From Liriodendron chinense (Eukaryota; Streptophyta; Magnoliopsida; Magnoliales; Magnoliaceae), in the NCBI GenBank assembly GCA_003013855.2, contig ML058372.1, positions 1 to 64,000 of the forward strand: DNA of 64,000 bases, read 5' to 3'. Made by a program: the position numbers and the translations under genes. Below are positions 1-8,851 of this stretch, one piece after another; position 1 is the stretch's first letter, and every line of letters begins with the position of its first letter. The notes under the pieces are model-generated. The model worked only from the letters and a program-made list of their open reading frames with translations, did no database searches and was not told where the DNA came from.

Positions 1-827
1 CAAACCAATAGGTGGAGCCGCCTGGCTATTGTTGTGCAAGCCCCTTGATCCATCGTCGACTCCGGGCACGTTGGATGCTTGGGATCCCTTGCACACCAAT
101 TAGCTAGTTCATGATCGATAAAGTCCCTTGATCCATCGTCGACTCCGGGCACGTTGGATGCTTTGGATTCCCTACGGTCATCGAGCTAGTGCAGGTAAAG
201 TCATCGATCTGTAAAATCCCTTGATCCATTGTAGACTCCGGGCACATTGGATGCTTTGGATTCCCTGCGATCGATAGATGAGATCTTAACGGTTGGATCG
301 GTCAATCAAAGCCTCCTATCTTGTAAGTATGCATTTGATCGTATGAATTGTGATCTTATCGGTTGACTTGTTGGCAAAGTTGTTGATCTGTACAATCCTT
401 GATCCATTGTCGACTCCGGGCACAGTGGATGCTTGGAATTCCCTGCGATCAACTAACGAGTGCTTCATGGTCAAATCAATCGGTTCAGATCACCATCTTT
501 TATGAAATATGCAAATGTTTTAACTGTTTTATCTTCCGATTGGAATGAATCTTTATTCAATTCCAGTTGAGTTATAGTTGGACCAATAAATCAAATCTTG
601 TGAATGAATCAAAGGTGGATCCCTGATACCTTAGCCCCTTTCTATCTTTGTCCTTCACCACACACAACTTGCTCCACTCACGTGGATAAACCAAATTTCA
701 TCTCACTCACCTAAACTAATTCCTCTAAGTGTTCTTAACCCCAATCCCTGTGGATCGACCTCGGTCTTACCGAGTATTTTACTACTTCGCTACCTGCACT
801 TGGGTGTGCAATCTTCGGATTGTAGCA
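1..827 (+). repeat. LTR A1, 3' part only
   Basis: From about base 26 this matches 6250-7054 of LTR A2, with a handful of differences, and ends in TAGCA just before the PBS. It holds the four 45-bp repeats whose cores start near 43, 126, 219 and 397, and the U5 hairpin at 760-774. The first ~25 bases do not align with the other A LTRs. Confidence 0.9.
760..774 (+). other. U5 hairpin
   Basis: CTCGGT-CTT-ACCGAG is a perfect 6-bp stem about 60 nt before the PBS. Equivalents occur in every LTR family here, for example at 6987-7001 and 24314-24328. Several variants keep pairing through G-U: ATCGAG on the 3' arm in G1 and CTTGGT on the 5' arm in G2. It resembles the U5 hairpins that flank the PBS in retroviral RNAs; a role is inferred only from position. 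Confidence 0.5.
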
Positions 828-833
828 AGTTTT

Positions 834-851
834 TGGCGCCGTTGCCGGGGA
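834..851 (+). other. Primer-binding site, tRNA-Asp type (A, copy 1)
   Basis: TGGCGCCGTTGCCGGGGA is fully complementary to the 3' end of plant tRNA-Asp(GUC) including CCA. It begins 7 nt after the LTR end. Athila-type Ty3/gypsy elements use this primer. Confidence 0.92.
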
Positions 852-1040
852 TTGGCATCGGTTTAAGAATATTTTTGGAATTGGTTTATGTATATATATT
901 GTCAATAGTTTACTAACTTGTTTGTTTTATTTTTAGGGATATCCATAAGCTGTACATTCTTCTTCTCGGGTAATATCCGTCCTTTTTCCCTCTTTTACTA
1001 TTCTTTCTAGATTTTCTTTTATTTTCATTAGAGTGTTATC

Positions 1041-2624
1041 ATGCCCATATATGATGAGTGGACACAGAAATACACTAAAACTCTTCTAGAAGATGAAAGG
1101 CAATCAAAGCACAATGGTAAGGAACGCTCCATGCCTGAGTATCTACATGAGAACAATACACGTAAAGTTTCATCCGGTAAAACGCTCCGTGAGTATTGGA
1201 GTGAGAACAACGTATACGATGTTCCACCGGTTAAAACGCTCCGTAGTGAGAACAACGTATATGATGTTCCACCGGTTAAAACGTTGCGTGAGTATTGGAG
1301 TGAGAACAACGTATACGATGTTCCACCGGTTAAAACGTTGCGTGAGTATTGGAGTGAGAACAACGTATACGATGTTCCACCGGTTAAAACGTTGCGTGAG
1401 TATTGGGATGAGAACAATATATATTATGATCCACCGGTTAAAACATTGCGTGAGTATTGGGATGAGAACAATATATATTATGCTCCACCAGTTAAGTCGA
1501 TGCGTGATTGTTTGTATGGCTATCAACAACCATATAGTGCGCCATCATACAATGCGAACGAACCTAATTGGCGGAACTATCAAAATTCCAATTGGAGAGA
1601 CGGACCAACAACAAATGTTAACTATCCCCAAGGGCCCCCTATTTACGTGTCTCCACCAAAAAAGACCCTTGAGGATACATTGCAACTAGAAAGCACATCG
1701 CAAATCATCAATGAGATGGAAACATTGATTGAGCACATGGAATCACACCTCATTGAGACGGAGGAAGAGACTTCCCTAGTCCAACCTCCCTCTAACCTAA
1801 TTGAACAACTCGAGGTGATTGATTTCAATTCTTCCGATATACTTGTTGAGCGTGACGGAGATACTATTACCTTTAGATACAATGAAGAGATTCTAATGAA
1901 GGTTGACGAATCTGAGGAATCCGAAAAATCTGAGGGTGATAATATGATTGGTAATGTTCAACAAGATGAGGACTCAGAGTGTGCTTATGAGCCCGTGGTC
2001 CCGTTTCCCCAGAGGTTGATCTCGTCTGAACCTCTAGTTAATAATCATGCCATGGAAATTCCCCAACAAAGTGATTTTGATACAATCCACCAAGTTGACA
2101 CGCCCAATTTCATTATTGATGAAGAGTTTTCCTACATTGAGTGTCCTAATTCTTTGGAAGATTGCTTGGCTCACTTTGAAGATTCGAATGATCCCATGAT
2201 TCAAGAAATAGTGAACGCCTTGCAAGACCCTACTCCGGTGCATGAAAAAATGTTTCCCACTGATTCTCACTTAATACCATCTATTGTGGAAGCACCGGGA
2301 GATTCTAATCATATGGAGAAGACACCACCATTTGAAGAATCATTTGAAGTCTCTCCATCGCTTTGGTCTTTTCAGACTGAAGTGGACCATTACTGGGAAG
2401 ATCCGTTCTTGATAAACCATTGCCCAGTTAATGCATTAAGGAGATATTTTCTTGATAATGTCTCCTTTTCTCGTACATGTGGTGAGAATTTGTATTGGCC
2501 CATAATGATTAAGAACACCCATGTACATTGCCGAGCAGGACTATGGATGGTCCTAATGCGAAATTTATTGAAATACATGATGATCCTGCTCCAGTCTATT
2601 CCCTTGATTGATCTCCTAGTCTGA
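1041..2624 (+). CDS. Non-autonomous element ORF: compacted Gag-Pol-derived protein, copy 1
   Basis: An intact 527-codon ORF 190 nt after the PBS. Residues 47-155 hold seven KTLR-type units, mostly 18 residues, of the form KTLREYWSENNVYDVPPV; the third is 3 residues short. The unit matches the Gag N-terminus of G2 (NEVHNVPPMRSLRDYL near 52107-52150). Further blocks follow the order of a full Athila polyprotein: a Gag-end-like segment (QGPPIYVSPP, ~197), PVVPFPQRL (~317), SLEDCLAHFED (~371), YWEDPFLINHCP (~450, like FFWDEPLLFKYCP before integrase) and CRAGLWMVLMRNLLK (~497). The capsid core, zinc knuckle, protease, reverse transcriptase and integrase are absent. It probably contributes a structural or RNA-binding product used with another element's enzymes; that function is inference. 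Its upstream start ATG was chosen because it opens the conserved N-terminus. Confidence 0.8.
   Translation: MPIYDEWTQKYTKTLLEDERQSKHNGKERSMPEYLHENNTRKVSSGKTLREYWSENNVYDVPPVKTLRSENNVYDVPPVKTLREYWSENNVYDVPPVKTLREYWSENNVYDVPPVKTLREYWDENNIYYDPPVKTLREYWDENNIYYAPPVKSMRDCLYGYQQPYSAPSYNANEPNWRNYQNSNWRDGPTTNVNYPQGPPIYVSPPKKTLEDTLQLESTSQIINEMETLIEHMESHLIETEEETSLVQPPSNLIEQLEVIDFNSSDILVERDGDTITFRYNEEILMKVDESEESEKSEGDNMIGNVQQDEDSECAYEPVVPFPQRLISSEPLVNNHAMEIPQQSDFDTIHQVDTPNFIIDEEFSYIECPNSLEDCLAHFEDSNDPMIQEIVNALQDPTPVHEKMFPTDSHLIPSIVEAPGDSNHMEKTPPFEESFEVSPSLWSFQTEVDHYWEDPFLINHCPVNALRRYFLDNVSFSRTCGENLYWPIMIKNTHVHCRAGLWMVLMRNLLKYMMILLQSIPLIDLLV
2533..2591 (+). other. 59-nt conserved inverted-repeat segment at ORF end (A, copy 1)
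   Basis: GAGCAGGA and TCCTGCTC pair as 8-bp arms exactly 59 nt end to end, with an inner AGGAC/GTCCT pair. The same length and arms occur at 8760-8818 and 26285-26343, and a shortened stem at 59332-59390 on the other strand. The encoded residues CRAGLWMVLMRNLLK are also conserved, so RNA and protein constraint overlap. Confidence 0.5.
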
Positions 2625-3799
2625 TGGAGATCCATTTCCCTGCTTTCCTAGGATAGATTAGTTTAGATTAGGATTTCTTGTCTTTGCTTATGATTAGGTA
2701 TGAATAAACTCGCTCTTTAATAATTCTCTCAGGTACTCTCTCACTCACTCCTCTTTTTGTTGCTCTCATATTATGTTACATTGCATATTTTTCAACATTG
2801 AGGACAATGTCGAATTTAGGTTGGGGGGTGGGAATTCCTGCGGAATTTTATTGAGAATGTTGTTAAATTTTTAGCTTTATGTTACTTAAAAAAAAAAAAA
2901 AAAAAATCCTATGAATTTATGTGATTTTGAAATAATTTGAATAGTAGAATGAAAAGGCATCCAGTAATGAGAATATTAAAGCCTAGAGTTTTAGTTGCTT
3001 TAGTAAATTTCAAAATTGAGTTCTTTCCATTAATCTTCTGTTAGAAAATGATAAACATTGATTGAGTCATGAATTTTCACAATTCACATCTAGCTTGCAT
3101 TGCCAGGATTTGAGTTTGATACTATAATGTTGACTTGATGATTGTTGAGAGTGATAGACACCAAACCTGAAGATCCTTGTCTACTTTGGTTAAAAAAAAA
3201 AATGAAAAAAAGGAATATTCACAGTAATTTGGGGCAAGGATTTTCATTCATTGTCGTTACCATTACAAAACATTACCATAGTACGAAGTGAGCCTGTTGG
3301 AGTCTTCGGCTATCGGTTTTTGGTTTAAAAAAAAAAGAAGAAAAAAAAAGAAGAGAGAAATCAAAAGCTGGAAAATGTTGAAAAAAAAAATAAAAATAGT
3401 AGCAAGGTTCGGAATCAGTGACTTAGTTGATCCGACCATTCTCTTCAATCATCAGTGTCAACATGAAAGTAGAAGACTGAACCCCTAGTTGTGTTAAGGC
3501 TAGACCTCACCGTGCACCATGGAACTCAATGTTTAGAATGCTTCTATTGAATTATTAATGCTTTGAACTCAACTAAGTTGTTTACTAAGTGACTAGAATC
3601 TAGATTTTTATATTCTCAAAACTATATGCCTTGGAAACTCTACTGTTTAGATAACTTGAAGGATCACATAAATACATTGAATCTTTTCTTCCTTTATCTT
3701 TGTTTTAAGAGAAGTCTCGAAATAGTTTCGATTGGTGAAAACTGTCGAGGATAAGATTGATTGCAGTATTTTGAAAAATCCTTAGATGATTTTCGCATG
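2625..3799 (+). other. Noncoding 3' part of A internal region, copy 1
   Basis: There is no convincing gene in this ~1.2 kb. It holds a poly-A run (2887-2906), A-rich stretches near 3192 and 3328-3400, and the internal hairpin plus G-tract at 2795-2828. Related sequence is found at the same place in B, C and F. Confidence 0.7.
2795..2828 (+). other. Internal hairpin plus GGTTGGGGGG tract (A, copy 1)
   Basis: ACATTGAGGACAATGT (6-bp arms, AGGA loop) is followed 8 nt later by GGTTGGGGGG. It lies about 1 kb upstream of the 3' LTR and repeats the hairpin plus G-tract layout of the terminal polypurine tract. It could be a second plus-strand priming site; this is inference. Confidence 0.5.
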
Positions 3800-3834
3800 T
3801 TTTGCTCGAGACTAGCAAAATGCTGGTTGGGGGG
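3800..3834 (+). other. Terminal hairpin and polypurine tract (A, copy 1)
   Basis: TTTTGCT-CGAGACT-AGCAAAA forms a 7-bp stem with a 7-nt loop, followed by GCTGGTTGGGGGG immediately before the LTR start TGTGATGAG. The purine-rich tract is in the position of the PPT that primes plus-strand synthesis. The hairpin is shared by A, B, C and F. Confidence 0.75.
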
Positions 3835-4199
3835 TGTGATGAGTACCTAATATTGTATAATTAACCCTGGTTGTTAAGAGCATTATCATTGTTTTTTCCG
3901 GTTAATTATCTCTCATTAGGTTAATTTTCTGTCTTCAGGTGTTCAGGAGAGGTTAGGCAAGATCTAAGCCAATCAGGGCGTTTAAAGGTTCAAAAGCAAT
4001 CAAGATCAAGCACGAAGGAAATCAGACTACGGAGATCAGAGAATAGACCATACTCTATAGTAGATCTGAAGTTTAAGAAGACCACGTCAGGATAATGTAA
4101 TTTGGAGATCTAGGTGATGGTCAGGATTGCACATTCATGCAAGTATGGAGGTATGCATGTGAGACCAGCCACATGTCCAGTTCCTATCATGGAACTCGG

Positions 4200-5560
4200 C
4201 CAGTTGCATCATGACCAGCAAATGGACCATCTCTCACCATCCATCAAGTGCGATCAGCACACGTGTGCAAGAGCAGTCCATCCATGCCATAGCTGGACAT
4301 CTTTTATCTCAACTGTCCATTTCAAATCCAGATGGTGGACCACATTCCCCAGCACGTGTGGAAGCAGGCTTCAACCATGCAGCAGCAATCACCAGCCATC
4401 CACTCATCCAGTTGCTGGATGAACCGTCCAGACATGGTGGGGATCACATCAGCAGCCGTCTCCCATCAACGATTCAGCTTCATTCTCCATCCAAGCAGTG
4501 GGCCACTTTTTCCAGCGTGTCTGATCAGCGATGTGGACCCCACATTCCCCATCCAGCAGATAATCAAGGATGTTCCACATTAATCTCACACGTCAACTGC
4601 ATCTAGGACCATTCACCATCGTCAACAATGAACGGCCGATTCTCATCACCGTCCCACAGTTCAGCTGATTGGTTGCCCAGCAGATCAACATCTAACCATC
4701 CATCAGGATCTGACGTTCATACAGCAGATGGCTTTCACAGCCATCACATAATACAACCAGCATGTAGACCATCCAGCTAGTGTCCAGATCCATCTTCCAC
4801 CGGCCATGGATCCAGCAGATCTCCACTCAACAGCAGCCGTCCAAGCAACAGAGCATCAGCACCATCCAGCCGCTGGACGTCCCTATTCCAGCCATCCATT
4901 CATCCAGTTGCTGGATGAACCGTCCAGCAAGGTGGACTCCATTTCCAGCCGTCCAAGGCCAACAACGTCCCCCTCTCACCAGCTCACACGTGCAGGGCTG
5001 GATGATCAGCAACAATCAACCTTAGCCGTCCATCCAGTAGAAGCTGCAACACGTGCAGCATCAACCATCCGTCCAAACAGCTGATCGTACCAGCCGTCCA
5101 TCCTCCAATCTCCAGCGTCAGGTGGGACCCACATCACGTCCAGCAGTGGACGTCCAACCAGCAGCTTTGATGGACCCCACCTTCATCTGACGTACAAGAG
5201 ATGGACGTCATCAACTCCATCCTTCCAGCCGTCCATCCTCCAATCATCCAATCAGCATCTGGACCGTCCACTCCCTCCAATCATCAGCCGTCCATCCATT
5301 TCCAACGGTGGACGTCATCATCATCAGGTGGTCCCCATCCACACGTGCAGCCAACCTCAGCCGTCCACAGCAGCCAAGCATCCATCAGCGTACAATCTTC
5401 ATCAAGGTGTCCATGATCATCACAGTCCACCAAAGCTGGAGATCTCCAGCACCGTCCATGAGCAAGCAGCCATGGAACTTCACCTTGCACGTGCAGCTGA
5501 ATCACCTCACGTCCAGTCCATCTTCAGCTCCATCACGCCCAGCAGTTGAAGCCACCTCAC
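4200..5560 (+). repeat. GCCGTCCA-rich U3 field of LTR A2
   Basis: Irregular copies of GCCGTCCA, TGGACGTC, TCCAGC and CACGTG-like words recur through more than 1 kb, in both orientations. Codons are frequently stop-free by composition, but frames do not agree between LTR A2 and A4. I read it as a regulatory or simple-repeat field. Confidence 0.6.
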
Positions 5561-5634
5561 CAGCTGTCCATCACACAACAAGGTGGACCCCATCAAAAGG
5601 CAGCAGCTCTTCTCCACCATGGCTGCAAGAGAGG

Positions 5635-5636
<2 letters not shown>

Positions 5637-5682
<46 letters not shown>
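5637..5682 (+). repeat. (CT)23 microsatellite in LTR A2
   Basis: Uninterrupted CT dinucleotides. The counterpart in A3 is at 11866-11911 and a shorter, interrupted one in A4 near 14985-15004. Confidence 0.98.
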
Positions 5683-5686
<4 letters not shown>

Positions 5687-5952
5687 ACACATGTGTAAGG
5701 CATGGAATGCCACCTCATCATCCAAGCCTCACTCCAAGCCCAAACCTAAAAGAAAAGTTGCTTTAGGCTTGGAGTGACACCTAGGCTTGGAGTACTTTTC
5801 TTGCCACATGTCCATCCAAGCCTAACTCCAAGCCCAAACCTAAAAGCAAAGTTTGCTTTGGCCACTCCAAGCCTAACTCCATTCCCAAACCTAAAGAAAC
5901 TTTTGGTGTGCCACCTAGGATTGGGAGGAGGCTTGGAAGCTCCTCATAAGGC

Positions 5953-5960
5953 TATAAAAG
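5953..5960 (+). promoter_or_regulatory. TATA box of LTR A2
   Basis: TATAAAAG followed by a CT-rich stretch. TATAAAAG is found at the matching place in nearly every LTR of the window. Confidence 0.75.
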
Positions 5961-6119
5961 GAGGCCTCTCCTCCTCATTTGAATCATCCCTCAATCCCTC
6001 AAATCCCATCCAAGAGTTCTCTCTTCTTTAGTCTTCTCTTCTTTCTTTTGTAGTGTAGAGTAGTGTAGTTTTTTTCTTTGTAGAGAATTTAGTCTTCCAT
6101 TGTAGCATGGTTGGCTAAA

Positions 6120-6139
6120 CCTCTAGCTAAGGCTAGGGG
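6120..6139 (+). other. R-region hairpin, LTR A2
   Basis: CCTCTAGC-TAAG-GCTAGGGG is an 8-bp stem with a tetraloop, 167 nt after the TATA box. Compared with the 9-bp stems of other families, one base is missing from each arm so pairing is kept. Copies in A3 (12350-12369) and A4 (15476-15495) have the same stem. Confidence 0.65.
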
Positions 6140-6267
6140 TGAAGCCTTTGAAGAAATTTGCAAGCTTTGGTTCTTTTGGTTCAACATTGTGTGGTGTAAA
6201 TGTGGGAGTTCTCTTTGGTTGATTGGTTTGGTTATCCACCTCGGCGGACGCTATTGTTGTGCAAGCC

Positions 6268-6690
6268 CCTTGATCCATCGTCGACTCCGGGCACGTTGGA
6301 TGCTTGGGATCCCTTGCACACCAATTAGCTAGTTCATGATCGATAAAGTCCCTTGATCCATCGTCGACTCCGGGCACGTTGGATGCTTTGGATTCCCTAC
6401 GGTCATCGAGCTAGTGCAGGTAAAGTCATCGATCTGTAAAATCCCTTGATCCATTGTAGACTCCGGGCACATTGGATGCTTTGGATTCCCTGCGATCGAT
6501 AGATGAGATCTTAACGGTTGGATCGGTCAATCAAAGCCTCCTATCTTGTAAGTATGCATTTGATCGTATGAATTGTGATCTTATCGGTTGACTTGTTGGC
6601 AAAGTTGTTGATCTGTACAATTCCTTGATCCATTGTCGACTCCGGGCACAGTGGATGCTTGGAATTCCCTGCGATCAACTAACGAGTGCT
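6268..6690 (+). repeat. Four 45-bp repeats in R/U5 of LTR A2
   Basis: The core CCTTGATCCATCGTCGACTC, continuing to TTGGATGC and GATTCCCT, occurs four times with intervals of about 83, 93 and 178 bp. Inside each, ATCCA and TGGAT can pair. The same set is present in A1, A3 and A4. Confidence 0.85.
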
Positions 6691-7060
6691 TCATGGTCAA
6701 ATCAATCGGTTCAGATCACCATCTTTTATGAAATATGCAAATGTTTTAACTGTTTTATCTTCCGATTGGAATGAATCTTTATTCAATTCCAGTTGAGTTA
6801 TAGTTGGACCAATAAATCAAATCTTGTGAATGAATCAAAGGTGGATCCCTGATACCTTAGCCCCTTTTCTATCTTTGTCCTTCACCACACACAACTTGCT
6901 CCACTCACGTGGATAAACCAAATTTCATCTCACTCACCTAAACTAATTCCTCTAAGTGTTCTTAACCCCAATCCCTGTGGATCGACCTCGGTCTTACCGA
7001 GTATTTTACTACTTCGCTACCTGCACTTGGGTGTGCAATCTTCGGATTGTAGCAAGTTTT

Positions 7061-7078
7061 TGGCGCCGTTGCCGGGGA
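7061..7078 (+). other. Primer-binding site, tRNA-Asp type (A, copy 2)
   Basis: Identical to the site at 834, 6 nt after the end of LTR A2. Its presence shows that the middle LTR serves both as a 3' LTR for copy 1 and a 5' LTR for copy 2. Confidence 0.92.
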
Positions 7079-7267
7079 TTGGCATCGGTTTAAGAATATT
7101 TTTGGAATTGGTTTATGTATATATATTGTCAATAGTTTACTAACTTGTTTGTTTTATTTTTAGGGATTATCCATAGCTGTACATTCTTCTTCTCGGGTAA
7201 TATCCGTCCTTTTTCCCTCTTTTACTATTCTTTCTAGATTTTCTTTTATTTTCATTAGAGTGTTATC

Positions 7268-8851
7268 ATGCCCATATATGATGAGTGGACACAGAAATAC
7301 ACTAAAACTCTTCTAGAAGATGAAAGGCAATCAAAGCACAATGGTAAGGAACGCTCCATGCCTGAGTATCTACATGAGAACAATACACGTAAAGTTTCAT
7401 CCGGTAAAACGCTCCGTGAGTATTGGAGTGAGAACAACGTATACGATGTTCCACCGGTTAAAACGCTCCGTAGTGAGAACAACGTATATGATGTTCCACC
7501 GGTTAAAACGTTGCGTGAGTATTGGAGTGAGAACAACGTATACGATGTTCCACCGGTTAAAACGTTGCGTGAGTATTGGAGTGAGAACAACGTATACGAT
7601 GTTCCACCGGTTAAAACGTTGCGTGAGTATTGGGATGAGAACAATATATATTATGATCCACCGGTTAAAACATTGCGTGAGTATTGGGATGAGAACAATA
7701 TATATTATGCTCCACCAGTTAAGTCGATGCGTGATTGTTTGTATGGCTATCAACAACCATATAGTGCGCCATCATACAATGCGAACGAACCTAATTGGCG
7801 GAACTATCAAAATTCCAATTGGAGAGACGGACCAACAACAAATGTTAACTATCCCCAAGGGCCCCCTATTTACGTGTCTCCACCAAAAAAGACCCTTGAG
7901 GATACATTGCAACTAGAAAGCACATCGCAAATCATCAATGAGATGGAAACATTGATTGAGCACATGGAATCACACCTCATTGAGACGGAGGAAGAGACTT
8001 CCCTAGTCCAACCTCCCTCTAACCTAATTGAACAACTCGAGGTGATTGATTTCAATTCTTCCGATATACTTGTTGAGCGTGACGGAGATACTATTACCTT
8101 TAGATACAATGAAGAGATTCTAATGAAGGTTGACGAATCTGAGGAATCCGAAAAATCTGAGGGTGATAATATGATTGGTAATGTTCAACAAGATGAGGAC
8201 TCAGAGTGTGCTTATGAGCCCGTGGTCCCGTTTCCCCAGAGGTTGATCTCGTCTGAACCTCTAGTTAATAATCATGCCATGGAAATTCCCCAACAAAGTG
8301 ATTTTGATACAATCCACCAAGTTGACACGCCCAATTTCATTATTGATGAAGAGTTTTCCTACATTGAGTGTCCTAATTCTTTGGAAGATTGCTTGGCTCA
8401 CTTTGAAGATTCGAATGATCCCATGATTCAAGAAATAGTGAACGCCTTGCAAGACCCTACTCCGGTGCATGAAAAAATGTTTCCCACTGATTCTCACTTA
8501 ATACCATCTATTGTGGAAGCACCGGGAGATTCTAATCATATGGAGAAGACACCACCATTTGAAGAATCATTTGAAGTCTCTCCATCGCTTTGGTCTTTTC
8601 AGACTGAAGTGGACCATTACTGGGAAGATCCGTTCTTGATAAACCATTGCCCAGTTAATGCATTAAGGAGATATTTTCTTGATAATGTCTCCTTTTCTCG
8701 TACATGTGGTGAGAATTTGTATTGGCCCATAATGATTAAGAACACCCATGTACATTGCCGAGCAGGACTATGGATGGTCCTAATGCGAAATTTATTGAAA
8801 TACATGATGATCCTGCTCCAGTCTATTCCCTTGATTGATCTCCTAGTCTGA
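7268..8851 (+). CDS. Non-autonomous element ORF: compacted Gag-Pol-derived protein, copy 2
   Basis: The predicted 527-residue product is identical to that of 1041-2624, including the shortened third repeat unit, so both derive from one recent duplication. The surrounding noncoding DNA differs only at scattered bases, for example near 7165 against 938. Its own PBS, internal hairpin (9022-9055) and terminal PPT make this a complete unit. No enzyme domain is present; see copy 1 for the block structure. Copy 2 plus its two flanking LTRs would be a canonical 9.45 kb element. Confidence 0.8.
   Translation: MPIYDEWTQKYTKTLLEDERQSKHNGKERSMPEYLHENNTRKVSSGKTLREYWSENNVYDVPPVKTLRSENNVYDVPPVKTLREYWSENNVYDVPPVKTLREYWSENNVYDVPPVKTLREYWDENNIYYDPPVKTLREYWDENNIYYAPPVKSMRDCLYGYQQPYSAPSYNANEPNWRNYQNSNWRDGPTTNVNYPQGPPIYVSPPKKTLEDTLQLESTSQIINEMETLIEHMESHLIETEEETSLVQPPSNLIEQLEVIDFNSSDILVERDGDTITFRYNEEILMKVDESEESEKSEGDNMIGNVQQDEDSECAYEPVVPFPQRLISSEPLVNNHAMEIPQQSDFDTIHQVDTPNFIIDEEFSYIECPNSLEDCLAHFEDSNDPMIQEIVNALQDPTPVHEKMFPTDSHLIPSIVEAPGDSNHMEKTPPFEESFEVSPSLWSFQTEVDHYWEDPFLINHCPVNALRRYFLDNVSFSRTCGENLYWPIMIKNTHVHCRAGLWMVLMRNLLKYMMILLQSIPLIDLLV
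8760..8818 (+). other. 59-nt conserved inverted-repeat segment (A, copy 2)
   Basis: Identical to 2533-2591: GAGCAGGA and TCCTGCTC arms at the same distance. Confidence 0.5.

Larger units (their letters stand above)
3835..7054 (+). repeat. LTR A2, complete (3220 bp)
   Basis: It runs from TGTGATG to TAGCA, between a polypurine tract and a PBS. It contains, in order, a GC-rich U3 field with many GCCGTCCA copies, a (CT)n tract, AAGCC-rich inverted repeats, a TATA box (5953), the R hairpin (6120-6139), four 45-bp repeats (6268-6690) and the U5 hairpin (6987-7001). Short ORFs inside, including serine-leucine runs over the CT tract, are not genes. Confidence 0.92.

Noticed and set aside
1028..1529. 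Reverse-strand ORFs over the repeated N-terminal part of the A ORF
   Set aside because: Shadows of the 54-bp coding repeat on the other strand.
1041..2624. The 527-codon ORF as a host gene
   Set aside because: It is duplicated with the element, lies between PBS and PPT, and aligns in blocks with element polyproteins.
4114..5084. Several overlapping ORFs of 80-130 codons in LTR A2 and A3
   Set aside because: They come from stop-poor CCATCC/CCGTCC composition, occur in multiple frames and both strands, and resemble no protein family.
5308..5766. 152-codon ORF in LTR A2 with a serine-leucine run
   Set aside because: The run is the CT microsatellite in translation; the frame is not kept in the older LTR A4, and the region is U3.
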